A stretch of DNA of 64,000 nucleotides from Eurosta solidaginis (GCF_040869045.1 NC_090319.1:267794897-267858896), one strand, 5' to 3'. Shown: positions 1 to 13,330, counted from the first letter of the stretch. Notes: a model not told the origin generated them from the sequence alone. Program-made: numbers and translations.

Positions 1-436
1 GAAATGGTTGGGGACATCTTCGGTTACGAGTATTATTTACATTATTTTTTGTCTTGAAGAATAAAATATTAATATATATTTTCTGAACTTCTTGATTGAA
101 AAAATGTGTGTATGTGAAAAAAATAAGATCTTTAATGCAAAGTAAAATTTTAACAAGTATAAAATTCATTATTCAGTCAACAAAGATAGTCAGAAAATAT
201 TCAGAAAGCTGAATGAAAAATGATTAAAAATTTCTGGTCACCTAAAGTAAACACATTTGATTCAAATATGATTCCAAAATGTGATTGAAAATGTATATTC
301 AGTTTTTGATCATCAAAAGTATTTATATTTGATTATTTCTTTTGTCCAATTGTATGATAACTAATTATTTAGTCACAAAAAGTAATCAAATTGTATTTAG
401 TCACCTAAATGCTGAGTGGGCAGATATACATTTATA
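1..436. other. AT-rich DNA, nothing recognised
   Basis: No open frame of note, no inverted ends and no coding motif. The sequence is AT-rich and looks like ordinary intergenic or intronic fly DNA. Confidence 0.5.
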
Positions 437-438
437 TT

Positions 439-1496
439 AGAGTGGGTCCATATCACGCCATCGATTTTTCGATAGGATTAGGGATCAGGAAAAAAAGTTC
501 CACTACGCATACCCCAAAAAATAATTTTCGAGCCTTCGAAATTTAATTTTTTTGACTTTTTTTCGACTTTGACTTTGAGTTTTTTTCACGACGTACTAAA
601 AAAATTTTCATTTCATTTTAAAAATATTTTTATTTGCCTTCAAATATTATAATTTATAAAATTTTGATGAGCTCGAGGTAGTTTAAAAAATTGAAACACA
701 GTTTAAGACAACTCGACTTAGTTTTAAGACAACAACACTGTTCTAGTTAGAATTGCAGCTCAACACAACAAATGCAGTGGGATGACCAATATATATGTAC
801 ATATGTACATTTGTATGTTAATGCAAACGATTATGTCTTTTTGTTCGTCATTCTATGTATTGTTGTTTTTGCAGATTTTTGTTTATACTTACTGTGTTTA
901 CAAAAACAGATGTTTTAAATTGTTTATATTTTCATATTTATTTGACTTCCACCCTTTCTTTTTTGTACATCTTGTTAGTCGGTAAAACATATTCAATTGT
1001 GTAAGTGGTATTATGTTTAGGGTGAATAATTGTTTACATCTTAACTAATTATTGTTTTTGTTCACAGTTCCTGAAGATGATCTCAGAATGAGATCGAAAT
1101 ATCGACCACATAAAATTAGAAATACAAACATTTAAACTGTGTTTCAATTTTTTAAACTGCCTCGAGCTCATCAAAATTTAATAAATTATAATTTTCATTT
1201 CATTCTAATATTTTTATATATATATTTTTTTTTTTTAAAGAAACTGTTATCGACAACGCTTTCAGTGGTCATTTTTGGATCGGACTGGGTATACATATGA
1301 ACATTTTTTTAGTACGTCATGAAAAAAAACCTAAAAAATCAAAGTCGAAAATAAGTCAAAAAAATTAAGTTTCGCAGGCTCGAAATTTATTTTTTTGGGT
1401 ATGCGTAGTGGAACTTTTTTTTCTGAGCCCAAATCCTATCGAAAAATTGATGGCGCGATAACGGTTAACTTTCGTCCATACAAATCGACCCACCCT
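439..1496. mobile_element. Foldback-type element with long inverted ends
   Basis: The left end (439 to about 620) recurs inverted at about 1305-1496. Shared blocks include AGRGTGGGTC at the very tip, a TTTTTCGATAGGATT block and GTTCCACTACGCATACCC. The left arm lacks roughly 28 bases present near the right tip, so the arms are imperfect. No transposase is encoded. The centre is occupied by a second, nested repeat. No clear target duplication could be fixed because both flanks are TATAT-like. This is a non-autonomous DNA element of undetermined superfamily. Confidence 0.7.
637..1190. mobile_element. Nested element with inverted inner arms
   Basis: An inverted pair at about 640-705 and 1132-1178 shares TTTTGATGAGCTCGAGG and an ATTGAAACACAGTTTAA block. 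The insertion is flanked by a direct repeat of about 27-30 bases (TTTTCATTTCATT followed by an ATATTTTTAT block, at 604-636 and 1191-1220), consistent with insertion into the outer foldback element. A motif CTGAAGA, hairpin, GAAA lies at 1071-1099 (see findings). The 67-residue open frame at 782-985 shows no recognisable domain. Confidence 0.45.
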
Positions 1497-2021
1497 AATG
1501 TATATAGCTAAATATCTAAGTATGAGATACAACTGTTCCAGAAGGCAGGTTCGTAAAAAGTCTAGACCTTAGGAGAAATAGGTGAACGAGGCTAACTAAG
1601 AGTAAAAAAGCAGCGCGCTGCAAGGGATAATGAATCAGTTGATTGATTTAAACACGCTATTAGTGAAGTACGAGATAACTGTAAGAGTGAAGCACTACTG
1701 TCACAGTAAAGTTGTAAATAAAGACCATTTTGCCATACTGAATATCGGAGTTATTTATTCGATATTTCAGCGATTCGAACGTCAGCAGAAGGTGCAAAAT
1801 AATCAGGAATTCCCCAAAATTCGTAAAAATATATAAGAAACCGTAGATGGTACATGAAAGCTTTAACATAAATTTTTTTATTCTTGATCATTTTTTGATA
1901 CAATAAACTTATCATAAAATATTACGATGCAAAAGGAAAATTTTCATTATCGGGCAGACTTTTTCGCGATTTTTTTGTCTCAACTTCATTTTTAATCAAA
2001 TTAACCCAATTCAATTAACGG
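1497..2021. other. Unique AT-rich spacer, nothing recognised
   Basis: A 68-codon open frame at 1630-1836 has no recognisable motif and an equally long frame opposes it on the minus strand, so neither is called as a gene. Confidence 0.45.
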
Positions 2022-3571
2022 TATTATGACGAAGTTAGAATAGCAATAACCAGATTGAAAAACAACAAGGCCGTGGGCGCTGATGGATTGCCTGCGGAGC
2101 TATTCAAGTACGGCGGCGAGGAGTTGGTAAGGCGCATGCAGCAGCTTCTTAGAAAAATATGGGCGGACGAGTGCATGCCCGACGGTTGGAATCTAAGTGG
2201 TCTTTGCCCAGTCCACAAGAAGGGGGATACTGCAAAATGCACCAACTATCGTAGAATCAGCCTTCTTAATATCGCGTATAAGGTCGTTTCAAGTGTATTG
2301 TGCGAAAGATTGAAGCCCACCGTGAACCGGCTGATTGGACCTTATCAGTGCGGCTTCAGACCTGGTAAATTTGCCATCGACTAGATTTTCACAATGCGCC
2401 AAATCTTGGAAAAAAATCGTGAAAAGAGAATCGACACACATCAACTCTTCGTTGACTTTAAAGCCGCCTTCGACAGCACGAAAAGGAGCTGCCTATATGC
2501 CGCTATGTCTGAATTTGGCTTCCCCGCAAAACTTATACGGCTGTGCAAAATCACGTTGAGCAACACCATCAGCTCAGTCAGAATTGGGAAGGACCTCTCC
2601 GAGCCGTTCGAAACTAAGCGAGGTTTCAGACAGGGTGACCCCCTATCGTGCGATTTCTTTAATTTGATGCTGGAGAAAAATATACTAGCTGCATAACTTA
2701 AGCGCACTGGAACAATATACTATAAAAGCGTGCAATTACTGGCATATGCTGATGACATTGATATCATCGGCCTAAACATCCGCGCTGATAGTTCTGCTTA
2801 CTCCAAACTGGAAAAAGAAGCGATAAAGATGGGTTTGATGGTGAATGAGGACAAAATGGAGTACCTGCTGTCATCCAACAAAGAGTCAGCGCATACGCGC
2901 CTTGACAACCACGCTACTGTTGGCAGCCATAATTTCGAAATAGTAAAAGACTTCATTTATTTGGGAACCAGCATCAACACTAGCAACAACATCAGCACTG
3001 AAATACAGCGAAGAATCCATCTTGCCAATAAATGTTACTTTGGACTAGGTAAGCAATTGAAAAGTAAAGTCCTCTCTCGGCGAACGAAAATCATAATCTA
3101 CAAGTCACTTATCTTACCAGTCCTGCTATATGGGGCAGAAGTATGGACCATGACAACAGCAGAAGTGGCTTTGGGAGTGTTCGAGAGAAAAGTTCTTCGA
3201 AAGATTTATGGACCTCTAAGCATTGGTGATGGCGAGTATCGAAGAAGATTTAATGATGAGCTGTACGAGCTATACGCAGACATCAACATAGTCCAGCGAA
3301 TTAAAACGCAGCGGCTGCGCTGGCTAAGCCATGTTATGCGAATTAAAGATGATGCTCCGGCCAAGAAAGTGTATCTATCGGAACCCGCCTATGGAAGTAG
3401 AGGTAGAGGGCGGCCCCCACTCCCTTGGAAGGACCAGGTGGAAAACTATTTAAACTACCTTGGTGTGACCAATTGACGCCGGTTGGCGGAGCGAAGGAGA
3501 GACTGGTGTGCCTTGTTGGAAGGCCATAACCGTTTAGACGGTTAAGCGCCAATTAAGTAAGTAAGTAAGTA
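2022..3571 (+). pseudogene. RTE-like LINE, 5'-truncated, reverse transcriptase broken by stops
   Basis: One reading frame runs from about 2022 to the terminal TAA at 3543-3545. It carries the start of the reverse transcriptase domain (NNKAVGADGLPAELF), the VDFKAAFDS block (aspartate motif), RQGDPLS, the catalytic LLAYADD near 2740-2760, LLYGAEVW and a C-terminal RWLSHVMR / RGRPPLPW region. Three in-frame stops interrupt it: TAG at 2382, TAA at 2694 and TGA at 3474. No frameshift is needed. The endonuclease half is missing, so the copy is 5'-truncated. The 3' end contains a small palindrome (CCGTTTAGACGG) and finishes in TAAG repeats at about 3553-3571. Clade assignment to RTE rests on motif style and is moderately sure. 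The element would have copied its own RNA by target-primed reverse transcription; this copy cannot. Confidence 0.9.
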
Positions 3572-6500
3572 TTACAAAGTTTATTACATCAAATTTAAGA
3601 TAATTCAGAGTACTTAAAAACTCTGGGTTGACTTAAATGTAAAATAAAGGGAGATCGATAAATTCGTGAAAAATTGATTTTAAATTTTCTATTTGCACAG
3701 TAATGTTTTTCGATTAGTTAATTGAAATAAAAAATTAACTTCAAAAAATAAATTTTAGTAGGTATATATTATGTAAACACGTTTTACCAAATAAAAGAAG
3801 GCTTCCGTGTTGAATTGACAGTTCAGACAACCCGGTGAAGTTTTACGAATTAACGGATATCTTATAAATAGTTTCTAATCAATCGATATTAAAAATGAAA
3901 AGAAAGGCAAATAGATTTGAGCTTGACACTGAGTTTACCCTTTTGTTTTCGCCGTAGCTTACGTTTTAAGAATTACGCCATAAAATTGTTATAGCATAAA
4001 TTGAACCTTTCCGCTTCGTTTTGTTATTTAGCTCGTACCTACTTATACAGTTGAAAGATGCTCAATACATGCTGACTTCATTTTTAAAGAACACAAACAC
4101 TAAACCAATTTGTCAACCAAACAAGGGGCAGTTGAGTTACTACTCACACAATTACACATCTTTCCACTACAGCACTGTATTTGCATTCGTTCGTAGCAGT
4201 GCTGTGCGTGTAAAAACATTTGTAGCTTAGTTCTTAAATAGTTCATATATAGGTGGGGTAGTTTTTATTTTAGGTAGCTATGCAATCCGCTCATTGGTGT
4301 CCGCTACCACCTCTTTAAAAAGTTTCGGATTTTGATTAATACATTGATATAATCAAGACTTTCAAATAATATTTATATCTATGGATAGAGAAAAGAAAAA
4401 TTCAACTGGCGAAACTGGATAAAAATTGCCACTGCTACTTTCGAGTTCGCAGCTGTAGGTGATTTTGAACTTTTCGGTTCCACTGTATGTAGCGACCACC
4501 GTTTTCAAGAAGTAAAGTTTATACTAATTTTATGTTAAAAAAAAAAAAAATAAAAAAAATGCTATTTGTTAGCATAAGGAGTAGATAAATGCCTAAGGAG
4601 AATTTTTTTAAATTTTTTCTTCGAGAGAATCATTTACTTTACATAAACAAAGTTAAGATTTCTATATTTAGTGTCACTTTTTCAAGAAAAATATCTTATG
4701 GTATTTATCTTTTGGCGCCTACGAGAGAAATAAAAACGGCGCTCAACCTGGGACTCGCTACTGAATTAGGATACAACACGAGTTAACTTTTCTTACAATT
4801 TCTGAAAAAGGAACCCTGTACAATGCCCAAAACTAAGTAAGATAAGCAGCTAAAGGAATCTTCATTTTTAATAAATCTTAAAGACAGCGAGCCGATAAAA
4901 TGCTAGTTGGCATTATCTTCAAATGAGGGGGCGATATTTTACTACTGAGATATAATTCAAGATAGACAACGAACTATAAGTCAAGTGGACGAGCTGATTA
5001 TTTCCATATCAACGACAGATGAAGTGACAGGGGTACTCAAGGAGTTCTTGAAAGCAATAAAAAGTACGCATCTGACGGTACAATCCTCAAGTGCATGTTC
5101 CTTAAGGTAGAGGTGAAGGGGCACGGAGATACCTAATGAAAAGAGGATATGTACATCTAGATAGAGAGAAAACCCAAACACCTTTCTCAAGGCAGATACA
5201 CTCCTATCAGCTGTGTGATTCTGAATTCATACGGGTATGGAGGAAAAAATCTGCGCAAGAGCTTAAATGCCTTGAAAGAACCCATATGTAGCAAGAAGCT
5301 GAAAGATCAAGCAAAATAGACTTAACTTAAGGTCGCCGTGCGACAAGATATAATAAAAGTAATAACGGCAAATCTACTAGCAATCAGAGATCAACTAAAA
5401 GGTCAAATATTTTACTGCACTTACTCCTTTAATCTGTTACTTAAAAGAAACTCTGCTTATCAATAAGTACCTCCAAGCATCGTACAAACAATGACATTAA
5501 ATGGAATCAATGAATTTGTTTTGCTCTTTTTTAAATAAATAGGTAAGTAAGCTTTTGGCAGGCGGATATGGCAGCACTAAATTCCAAACTAGACATATTA
5601 CAAGTACAGTTAAATGAAGTTACACGAGGAAATCGGGTCACATGAAGTGCTATTAAAACTATTCATTGTTTTTGTTGTTGCCGTTTAACATTACATTGTA
5701 CATCGTGCATTTGCGTACCGAGTTAAATATCACCGCCAATAATGGTATCGAACCAATAAATTGTATTGTATTTATGTATATCCTAGCATTAAGTACTTTA
5801 AAGTGTATGGTTTTTTTTATTTATTTTCACTTTTCTTTACTTCATCGCTATATGCGCATGCGCATGCGCTTGTCTGTTTTAGTTACCTAGGATCAAGTTT
5901 CTCTGTTTAATTTATGTACACTGCAAATTTTATTGTACAGCCTTTAGGGTAACAACAGCAATAAACGTTTAAGTGTAAATATTAACAGACCAGAATACGT
6001 ATTTGTTGTTGTTGTAACTCCTCTCTATTGTTGTGGGTGTGTAAGCTGTGTGTGCATTGGCTTGTGTTGCTTTTGTAAGGAAGAAATAAATTTTTTATTT
6101 CTAACAATCCGCAAAAAAGATAAAATTGGCTGCTAATAGCAACGACATCGCACAAAGCAACGAAAACAACAACAGAAACAACAGTTAACTGGAAAATGGT
6201 AGCTACATAGCAGGAAGTGACAGCTAGTCAAGTCGAATGTTAGTTGAGTTGTGGGTAGGTCGTCGTCGGAATTCTAGCTGTGAATGGCATACGCACCCAG
6301 ACTGCAGCAGCAACAGCGGCTGCTCAAAGCCTGAGGCAGGACAGTTATGGCAGCATAATGAAAATATACAAAAAAAAAAAAAAAAACAGAAGGCTTTACT
6401 TTTGTTACGATCGTTGTCGGTGTAGATAGCTTAAGTATGCTTTTGATTGCCATCGCTGCCTGCTCCCGTTTAATTCACGTGTTCAAACTTAAATGATTTG

Positions 6501-6999
6501 GTGAAATTTATGAATACCCATTTAAATGTCATAACTTGGTGTAGTCGCAATTTACTTGAGTCACACACTTGACAGTAAACTCAGTTGGTGGAATGTTTAA
6601 CATAATAGGCTTTGAACGAAGATCTCTGACCTGTGGCTCTTTAATGTGGTTAAAGCTTGTCAGAATAACCAACATCTCATCAGTTTATAGAAGGTTAGAG
6701 TAATGTGGATTTTGGTTCTACTTCCAAAGAGTTTAAACCTACCTTTAATTGACTTTCGTAAACACACTTTTTATATCGTCTCAAGCTGATTTTTGACATA
6801 AAGTGTCTGTACGCTGAAAGGTTCAGCAAGTGCTGAAAGGGTTATTTTTAATGCAAAACATGAAGAGGTTTCAGAACGGTTTTAGTCTCATCCCCTAACC
6901 GCTGCAACGCTTTTCTAGTACCAAAACAGCCGAATTTCTACTTTTACTCTAATGATTGATCGGCGAGAAAATTAAAGACACAAGCACAATGAAAGTGAA
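3572..6999. other. Long unique-looking stretch without a supported gene
   Basis: AT-rich DNA with short open frames only (for example 4589-4786 and 5666-5890), none with a recognisable domain. It holds a GCGCATGCGC-type palindrome at 5853-5869, a CAGCAGCAACAGCGGCTGC stretch near 6302 and an A-run at about 6369-6389. It could be intronic or intergenic. I see no splice-bounded exon that I can defend. Confidence 0.4.
5853..5869. promoter_or_regulatory. NRF-1/EWG-like palindrome
   Basis: TGCGCATGCGCATGCGC contains overlapping copies of the palindrome GCGCATGCGC, which is the binding consensus of NRF-1 and its fly orthologue Erect wing. The match is seen; function is inferred. Perfect 12-mers occur at 15008, 37002 and 59473. 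Confidence 0.35.
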
Positions 7000-7019
7000 T
7001 CCCGCTGAGAAACACATTG

Positions 7020-7123
7020 GAGGTTTACGCCGGTCATTTAAACGGCAGCGGCGGCGTAGGCTCTATTATATACCGGCGGCGGCGACGTGTCCGGTACGCA
7101 GAGAAAGTTATCGGCGTAAACCT
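7020..7123. repeat. Short CGG-rich inverted-repeat element
   Basis: GGTTTACGCCG at the left is matched inverted by CGGCGTAAACC at the right, about 100 bases apart. The interior has two CGG-rich blocks (GCAGCGGCGGCGTAGGC and CCGGCGGCGGCGACG) around a TATTATATA centre. It is much more GC-rich than its surroundings, so it is an inserted repeat, not local composition. No coding capacity. Confidence 0.6.
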
Positions 7124-8624
7124 TTGAATTGAATGGCTGAACTTCAGAGTATCACATTGTCCACAACTAATAAATATGGAAACATACTGCTGACGTCAAT
7201 GGTATGTTTGACGATATGGAACAACATCATTAACTTGCGGAGGAGTAAAAAAAAAATTTTAAAAAATTATATTTGGAAAGGTTTTGTTTATATGTATTTA
7301 AGGAAATGGACGTTTCGGCCATTTCGGAAAGATGCGCGGTTTCTGCCTCAAAATCTCGCGGATCGTTAAAAAAATTTCGGGGGTAGAGAGGGAGAAATAC
7401 TTAAAATGGTCAAACTTTTGTAGCGTAGTTTCACTGAAGGAGATGTTCTGGGCTAACTCTAATACCCGTCGTCGGTACGATGTCTTTAAATCACATGTAG
7501 CTACATGCTGGTCACGCACAAAGGCGATTTGAGGTTGCTATTAATTATCCACTAATAGTCATGACTCTCGTGGCACTTTTTAAAGATTAGCATGAATGCT
7601 GGCTTATTGTTGATCGCGCCAAAGGGCGCCTTCAGTTTTTTCAGCTGTTTCTAAGAGCTACAATTCCCGACGTGCGAACAGTAGCAATCCCGACCACCAG
7701 TCCTGGCCCTTATACCATATGCCACCACAGAAGCTATAGGACTGCGACTTCGAACTCATACCTTCGTCGACGTCACTTTCCTAAAAGCTCTAGGAGTAAC
7801 TCCGAAGACTTTCTGACGGATGTTTTTGTCAGGCTATGCTTCCGAGCTACACCAAAAAACACCTTGAAACATTAGGTAGTAACTATTCTGCCAAGGATGC
7901 CGCTCTCGACGTCATAAGCAGTTTAAGTGGATATCATTGCGTAACTCATGGGTGAAAATCGTATAATCCTTGGCGCATATACATAATTTAAACTTACAAG
8001 GACCATGGATAAGTTTTAAAATGTATACCAAAATTTGCAGACGTTTGTTTACGATAAATTTACTTCAATAGCCTTCGCTTCAGGCCTTATGATATAAGAG
8101 CTCATTATGGATGACCGCCTTAAGTTTTCAGACAAGTTCGACTATCCTCTACGTTAGAGTATCAAAACACCCGGTCATTTGTTCGACTGTCTTGAGAAAG
8201 CTTTTGCTTCACCACTTTGAGTGTTCTTGCGAAGGACATAGCCTAACCTGGTTAAAAAATGTGTCTATAAAATCTGGCATCTTTTTCGGGTAACTTGCTT
8301 TTTTAACAACTTGAGAACAATTTGAAAATATGTTCGACAGTTTGGGACATTTTGTTTAAATTCATTGTTCTTTATTAATTTTTTGAAAAAATTATGCGAA
8401 GTGAGCATTTAAATTTATTATATAACTTTTTTCTAAGTGTTTTGTTTTAATAACTTGGTGAATTCGGTGATGCGAAATCCGGCATTGAAAGCGCTTGCTT
8501 TCTCAAATAACTTTTGAACGGTTAGAAAGTGTTAAATTTAGCAATTGGATTTTTATAACTGGCAGTGTTGTGCATCCCTCTCGAGCATATCGGACCAATT
8601 TTCGAGATGAACAATAGAGTAGAA
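7124..8624. other. Unique-looking stretch, no supported gene
   Basis: Short open frames at 7133-7369, 7332-7532, 7672-7875 and 8111-8293 overlap or oppose one another and contain no recognisable domain. A short palindrome ACATGTAGCTACATG lies at about 7493-7507. Nothing else was identified. Confidence 0.4.
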
Positions 8625-8629
8625 AATAT

Positions 8630-8720
8630 AGTAACACGCCGAAAGCCGCCGCCGCGACGATTTTTTTTACATTCGGCGGCGGCATGCGAAAAACAACGCG
8701 AATTGGCGTCGTATATCTCT
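8630..8720. repeat. CGG-rich hairpin repeat
   Basis: GCCGCCGCCG and CGGCGGCGGC face each other across a T-rich loop at about 8644-8690, giving a strong GC-only stem. Composition and motif style match the CGG element at 7020-7123, so the two are probably parts of one family. It directly precedes an R1-like LINE relic. Confidence 0.5.
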
Positions 8721-8732
8721 AGTATACCTGAG

Positions 8733-9330
8733 GTCGACTTTTACCTAACTCAGTTTCTTACCGTACACCGATACTTCCGCAATTATCTGCACAGAATGAG
8801 CAAGGTTGAAAACCCTAACTGTTTGTAATGTGGAAAACTAGACGATTTATGCCACACCTTCTTCAAATGAGAGTACTTCGTCGAACAGCGAGGGAGTGTA
8901 GAAGAAATACTTGGCGACCTATCCCCGGGCATTGTCTTCAATAACATGACCTGCCGAAGTGACAGATGGAATACCTTTCAGTACACAAAAACTACGTGAG
9001 GCTGATACTCCTCACCAAAATAATGGATGGATGCCTAACCCATCATTAACGTGAGAGTAGCAATGGAGAACATGTAGTGCACACTCGTACCCGAAATAAT
9101 GCTTAACCCGGTTCGAGGTACGGGGAATTGCACGGGCCGTGGACTGTTAGGTTTAGTGGGTAGCCATTCATGGAAGAAGGGAGTCTTTCACTCGAAGAGT
9201 CTGCAGTGAGGCTCAAATATCTCGGTCAGTGCTCAAAGCATTTCCTCCTTCTGATTTTCTAGACGTACACTTGTGAACATATCACACATCGGACTTCACG
9301 AGTACTTCGTAATAAAGCCTTTTTTTTATC
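8733..9330 (+). pseudogene. R1-clade LINE relic: C-terminal tail and 3' UTR
   Basis: Frame at 8733-8999 reads FYLTQFLTVHRYFRNYLHRM, then a Cys-Cys-His-Cys knuckle relic (NCL-stop-CGK, LCHTFF), then RWNTFQYT, which is the usual order after the reverse transcriptase in R1-type elements. In-frame stops lie at 8826 and 8868, and one knuckle cysteine has been lost. Everything 5' of this is missing. Downstream noncoding sequence runs to an AATAAAG at 9311-9317 followed by a T-run. This is a 5'-truncated, long-dead copy. Clade is inferred from motif order only. Confidence 0.7.
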
Positions 9331-10499
9331 GAATCTTTTGTCAGCCTACGAACATTCAACGCTTACTTAAATGCCAATCAACTATAATGTTAACTCTAGT
9401 TGGAGTTTGAATGCGTCAAAAGGTTGACAATTTTTTATACTTCATAAAAATGTTTATGAGCATTTAATAATTTTTAATATATGTACAACATTAGACTAAC
9501 GGTACACACTCATTTTTAGGTAACTCGAATTTATTTTAATTTGTTTACAAAGAACTGCCAAATTTTTGCTTCGAAGTGATTGTCTTCAGTAAATCAAAAG
9601 AATTATTGTAAATTATGTATAGAAAAAAGTCACAATCATTTGGCTTTATTAAATGGTCATTACCACTAAAAGGTCATAGCACTAAGACGACAATATAAGC
9701 CACACTTTTTCGCGGCATGTAGCGGTTAAATGAAAAAAAACTTTCCACCTTGGCCAAAAGACAATAGATTTGAAAAGAGCAGAACTCAGCTCAAGGAAAC
9801 ATCGGCACAGGGTGTGTATAAAATATGTGAAGCTGAAATGTCAAAAATAAATGACAACTTAATAAAAGTACATGCAATTAACGGCATTTGCGAAGATGTG
9901 CGCAAAATAATTGAGAGAAACTGTAATTAGTGGTTTTTGGTTGGCTGAGGAATAAAATTTGATTTAGCTTTACGCATGATGGCCTGGACAAAAAGTAGTC
10001 ATGAAAAAATGCGTATGACAACTTTGAATATGACGGGTTTTCGGAAAGGTGACATCGCACTAATAAATTTTTCTGAACACACTAATGCTTGCTGGACTTT
10101 TTAGTTTATTTTCAATTTGCATTTATAGGTTAATATGGTCTCATGATGTCCGTCGATCATGTGTGCCTAATCTTGAAAAGCTTAAGCTTCGGTGCCTAAG
10201 ATGATATTGGCCCCTATAAAATAACTTCGCTGCGCTCACAAAAACAGTTATGTGTTTTTCTGTAACTTTTCAGGAGATCTTAAAAACTTATTTCTGGTGT
10301 CTATTTGCAAAATTTTGCAAATGTCTTATTTTTGAAATATTTTATGGAAAGTATGTTATTGATGTGTGAAGGAAAAAAATCATGTTTTTTAACCCATTAC
10401 GACGTGATAAATATTGGCGCCGTTTTATTGCACATAGCTACTTTCAAACACAATTCAAATTTGCTTCTAGCGGTAGGAAAATGTATGATACTTTTGCCG
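9331..10499. other. Unique AT-rich stretch, nothing recognised
   Basis: A lysine-rich 66-codon frame at 9730-9930 and a 76-codon frame at 10305-10535 show no recognisable domain. No repeats or inverted ends were noticed. Confidence 0.4.
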
Positions 10500-11405
10500 T
10501 ATTTCCTCATAATGCTTACGAAGATGACCCCTTAAGCCCAGGTTTCTGGGTATTCAACAGAAAAAGCTTCATCGAACGTCACACCCAATATTTTAGGGTG
10601 TAAGGCAGTCGGTAGCGAGATGTTGATGTCGGGATCAAATAGATTATATTGCACTGAGTGGTGGGTGATAAACGCGACACCGCCTCCATTTCCGCTCTTG
10701 CGAACTTTTCTGTGGACTATATGTCCGGAACAGGTTTGCAGAGCAGATCTTGCTGTGTGTTTGGTCTCTTGCATCACTCTAAAGCGGATGTTATGCCGTT
10801 TCATTAAATCAACTATCTCTGTGATCTTCCCAGTTAACCCATTACAGTTTAACTGCAGAATTCTGAGTGTAACGGGTAAGTGATATGTGACTACGACTGA
10901 GTTGAGGGAGGCCAAGACGCAATTTCTGTTGGGCCCTGGCACTGGACGTCCCTGGGTAAGCATATGGGTAACCGGTGTAGTTGGGTTTGCGGCCAGACGG
11001 AGATTGCGCTTATGAGAAGGAGCGGCCCTATGAGCTGGTGGCTCCGTAGGGCGCGAGCAGCAGCGGGCACTTGTTGTGGCTTGCTGAGCAGTGGGGCTTC
11101 TAGAAGGTAGTGGTGGCGCTAAGGCGCAGACTACTACGGGACGCCCTTGGGCATGAACAGCAAGGAGCCACAAAAGATTTGTAAAATATAACAGGATGTC
11201 GGGTTCTGGAGTCTAGCCCAAATCATCCTGTCCGATTCTACCATCCCTTGCACGTGACACACTGACAAGAGTATGACCGTCCTAAAAAGATTATTTTCCG
11301 GCAAACGCAGCAAAACAATTTCTCTGCACCGGGGTCAGGTACAGGTCCCGGATTGAATTCGATACCCTCTCAGAGCAGGAGAATATGGCGCAGTCCCGCC
11401 ATTGG
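10500..11405 (-). pseudogene. CR1-like LINE, internally deleted copy
   Basis: Read on the minus strand, this carries in order: the 2A-like block (REGIEFNPGP, preceded by a stop), zinc-finger relic, the endonuclease start (ILQLNCNGLTGKITEIV, QETK, GNGGGVAFI), then a jump to a C-terminal segment (LHPKILGVTFD) and a second jump to the VEYPETWA region, which is the same DNA as NTQKPGH read in another frame. Compared with the intact copy at 38546-42596, two large internal deletions have removed most of the endonuclease and all reverse transcriptase motifs. A minus-strand open frame of 213 codons (10532-11173) spans the junction but is a chimera and not a functional protein. Confidence 0.85.
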
Positions 11406-13194
11406 ATTTGAATGGTAAAACTGAAGTAGCGATGTGCTACCTTCAAATACTAAAAAAAAAAGCTGATACTTTTATGGGATACCTTTTTAGATGTCCAGGA
11501 CAATATTTTCAGTATACCAGAAGGAAAAAATAATAATTATTTTAGACCACCCTAATGCACATAAAATCCTTACATTTACGCCTTCCTCAATATGAAGAGT
11601 ACCACCCAAAAACTACCAATTCGCAAATAATTTTATATTTGAACCCTTTTTTTATAAAAGTCGCCCAATCATGATACGAACTAATCAAAGGCTGTGGTGT
11701 ATGCAATACTTTTATCCTAGACATCTCTGAACTACCCTGCAGCGAATCCCACTAGTTCCGAACTAGCGTACAAATATAGCATTAAAAGATGGTACTAGCT
11801 CTAGTTCTGTCCACTCGCAGTGCTTTCAACTTACACTTTTAGAATTGTAATGTCCCCCTTTTCAGAGGTTTCCAAAGGAGTTCATAACTGGTTTATTCAT
11901 AGGTGGTTGTGAAAAAGTCGTAGCATTTGATTAATTACTTTAAATTTATAAACTTTAACGAACTTCAACCTATTAGGACCAGTTGGGAGACAGTTATTAA
12001 AGCCCTAGTTCGAATCTGGTGCTTTGCGTAACTGTCTCTCATACTCGCGGCAGGGTACTTTCATGTCGTTCTATAGAAAGTTTATCCATTTGCAGGTAAA
12101 TTTTCTGCTCCTGTGCTCCTATTTCAGTGTAAAATTCATTAAGTAAGTCAGCAGTACTTAATTTCTTATAACGGCAGCTTTCGTTATAGTTTTTATGGCT
12201 TTAAAAGGATAAAGCTAACGGTTCATAAGACATTTTATATTATTGCGGAATTCAAAATAAAAGAACAAAGCACATTTTCAGAATCCTTTTCTGCTTTAAT
12301 AATTTTGTTTTGACCTCCAAGCACAAACAACTGAAGACATTATAGATGAAGATGTTATGTCGCACTTGCGGTTTTGAGTTGTAAAATGCTTTACATTCTT
12401 GATAATGGTACTAAGTGGACGGAAGTTGTTTTTCGTAAACAAATTTTTAATTGAAACTCAATTATCTTGAAATTTTAAAATGGAATTTAAACAACTTCAC
12501 GTTAAGCATTTGACTATCGCTGGTTTTTTTTAATATAGCCCACATAATGTAATTTGTCTATTTACATAATCACTATTGCTTTCATATCAAAAAGAAAAAT
12601 ATAGGAATTAAAATTCTGTAATATATGAAAAATCACAATAAAAGCATCGAAACGATTTTATGGCATAAAGGTAGCGTTTACTAACGGCATTTTATATGGC
12701 CAAAGGGGGATTAAGCCCACATCCTACGCTTCGAATGGCAAGTGAATAAACTAGAAAGCTTCAAAATATATTTATATGTACATTAAACCGTATCAAAACT
12801 AAAAACATTTAATTCGCCGAACATCCACAATATGAAGTGTTTTTGACGCAGATACTCTTAGGGCGGTACAAAGCTAGGGCTGGGAAAAAATCAAGTATGA
12901 TGCTTTGAGATATAATCCTTAGAAGACGAATCGGGAAAGCTTAAGATAAAGATATAAGATAATAATATAAGATATAAGATAAAGATAGTGGAAGTAAGGA
13001 AAGCAAACCAAAATTATCTTCATAGGAAGAAAAAATAAAATATCATCTTCAGAATGGGACTAAAAATCAACTGCTGATTGGAATATTGCATTATTATTAT
13101 GTTTCAAAATATAATATATCTAAAATGTCTTTGTAAAAGTCCTTTATCAGCTTAAATCTATACGATTTATGCTGACAGCGGACTTTTATGAAGA
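11406..13194. other. Unique AT-rich stretch, no supported gene
   Basis: No open frame worth calling. A short ATAAGAT-type tandem tract lies at about 12946-12990, and GGGAGACAGTT / AACTGTCTCTC form a short inverted pair at about 11985-12040. Confidence 0.4.
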
Positions 13195-13330
13195 AATTTT
13201 AGATATGGCGTTTTTTCATCGAATTCTGAAACAGGCGTTTTAAAAAAAATCTGAAACAGGGTGTTTCCAGAACAAATTATAAAATGGGGTACTTCCGAAG
13301 AACCAAGCATAAGATGTTTTTGTTTGAAAC
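13195..13330. repeat. Degenerate GGCGTTTT / TTCTGAAACAGG minisatellite fragment
   Basis: Three or four loose repeats of a roughly 30-base unit (GGCGTTTT, then AATTCTGAAACAGG). The same style of unit recurs at 54790-55090. The short 13372-13617 minus open frame next to it is not supported as a gene. Confidence 0.35.
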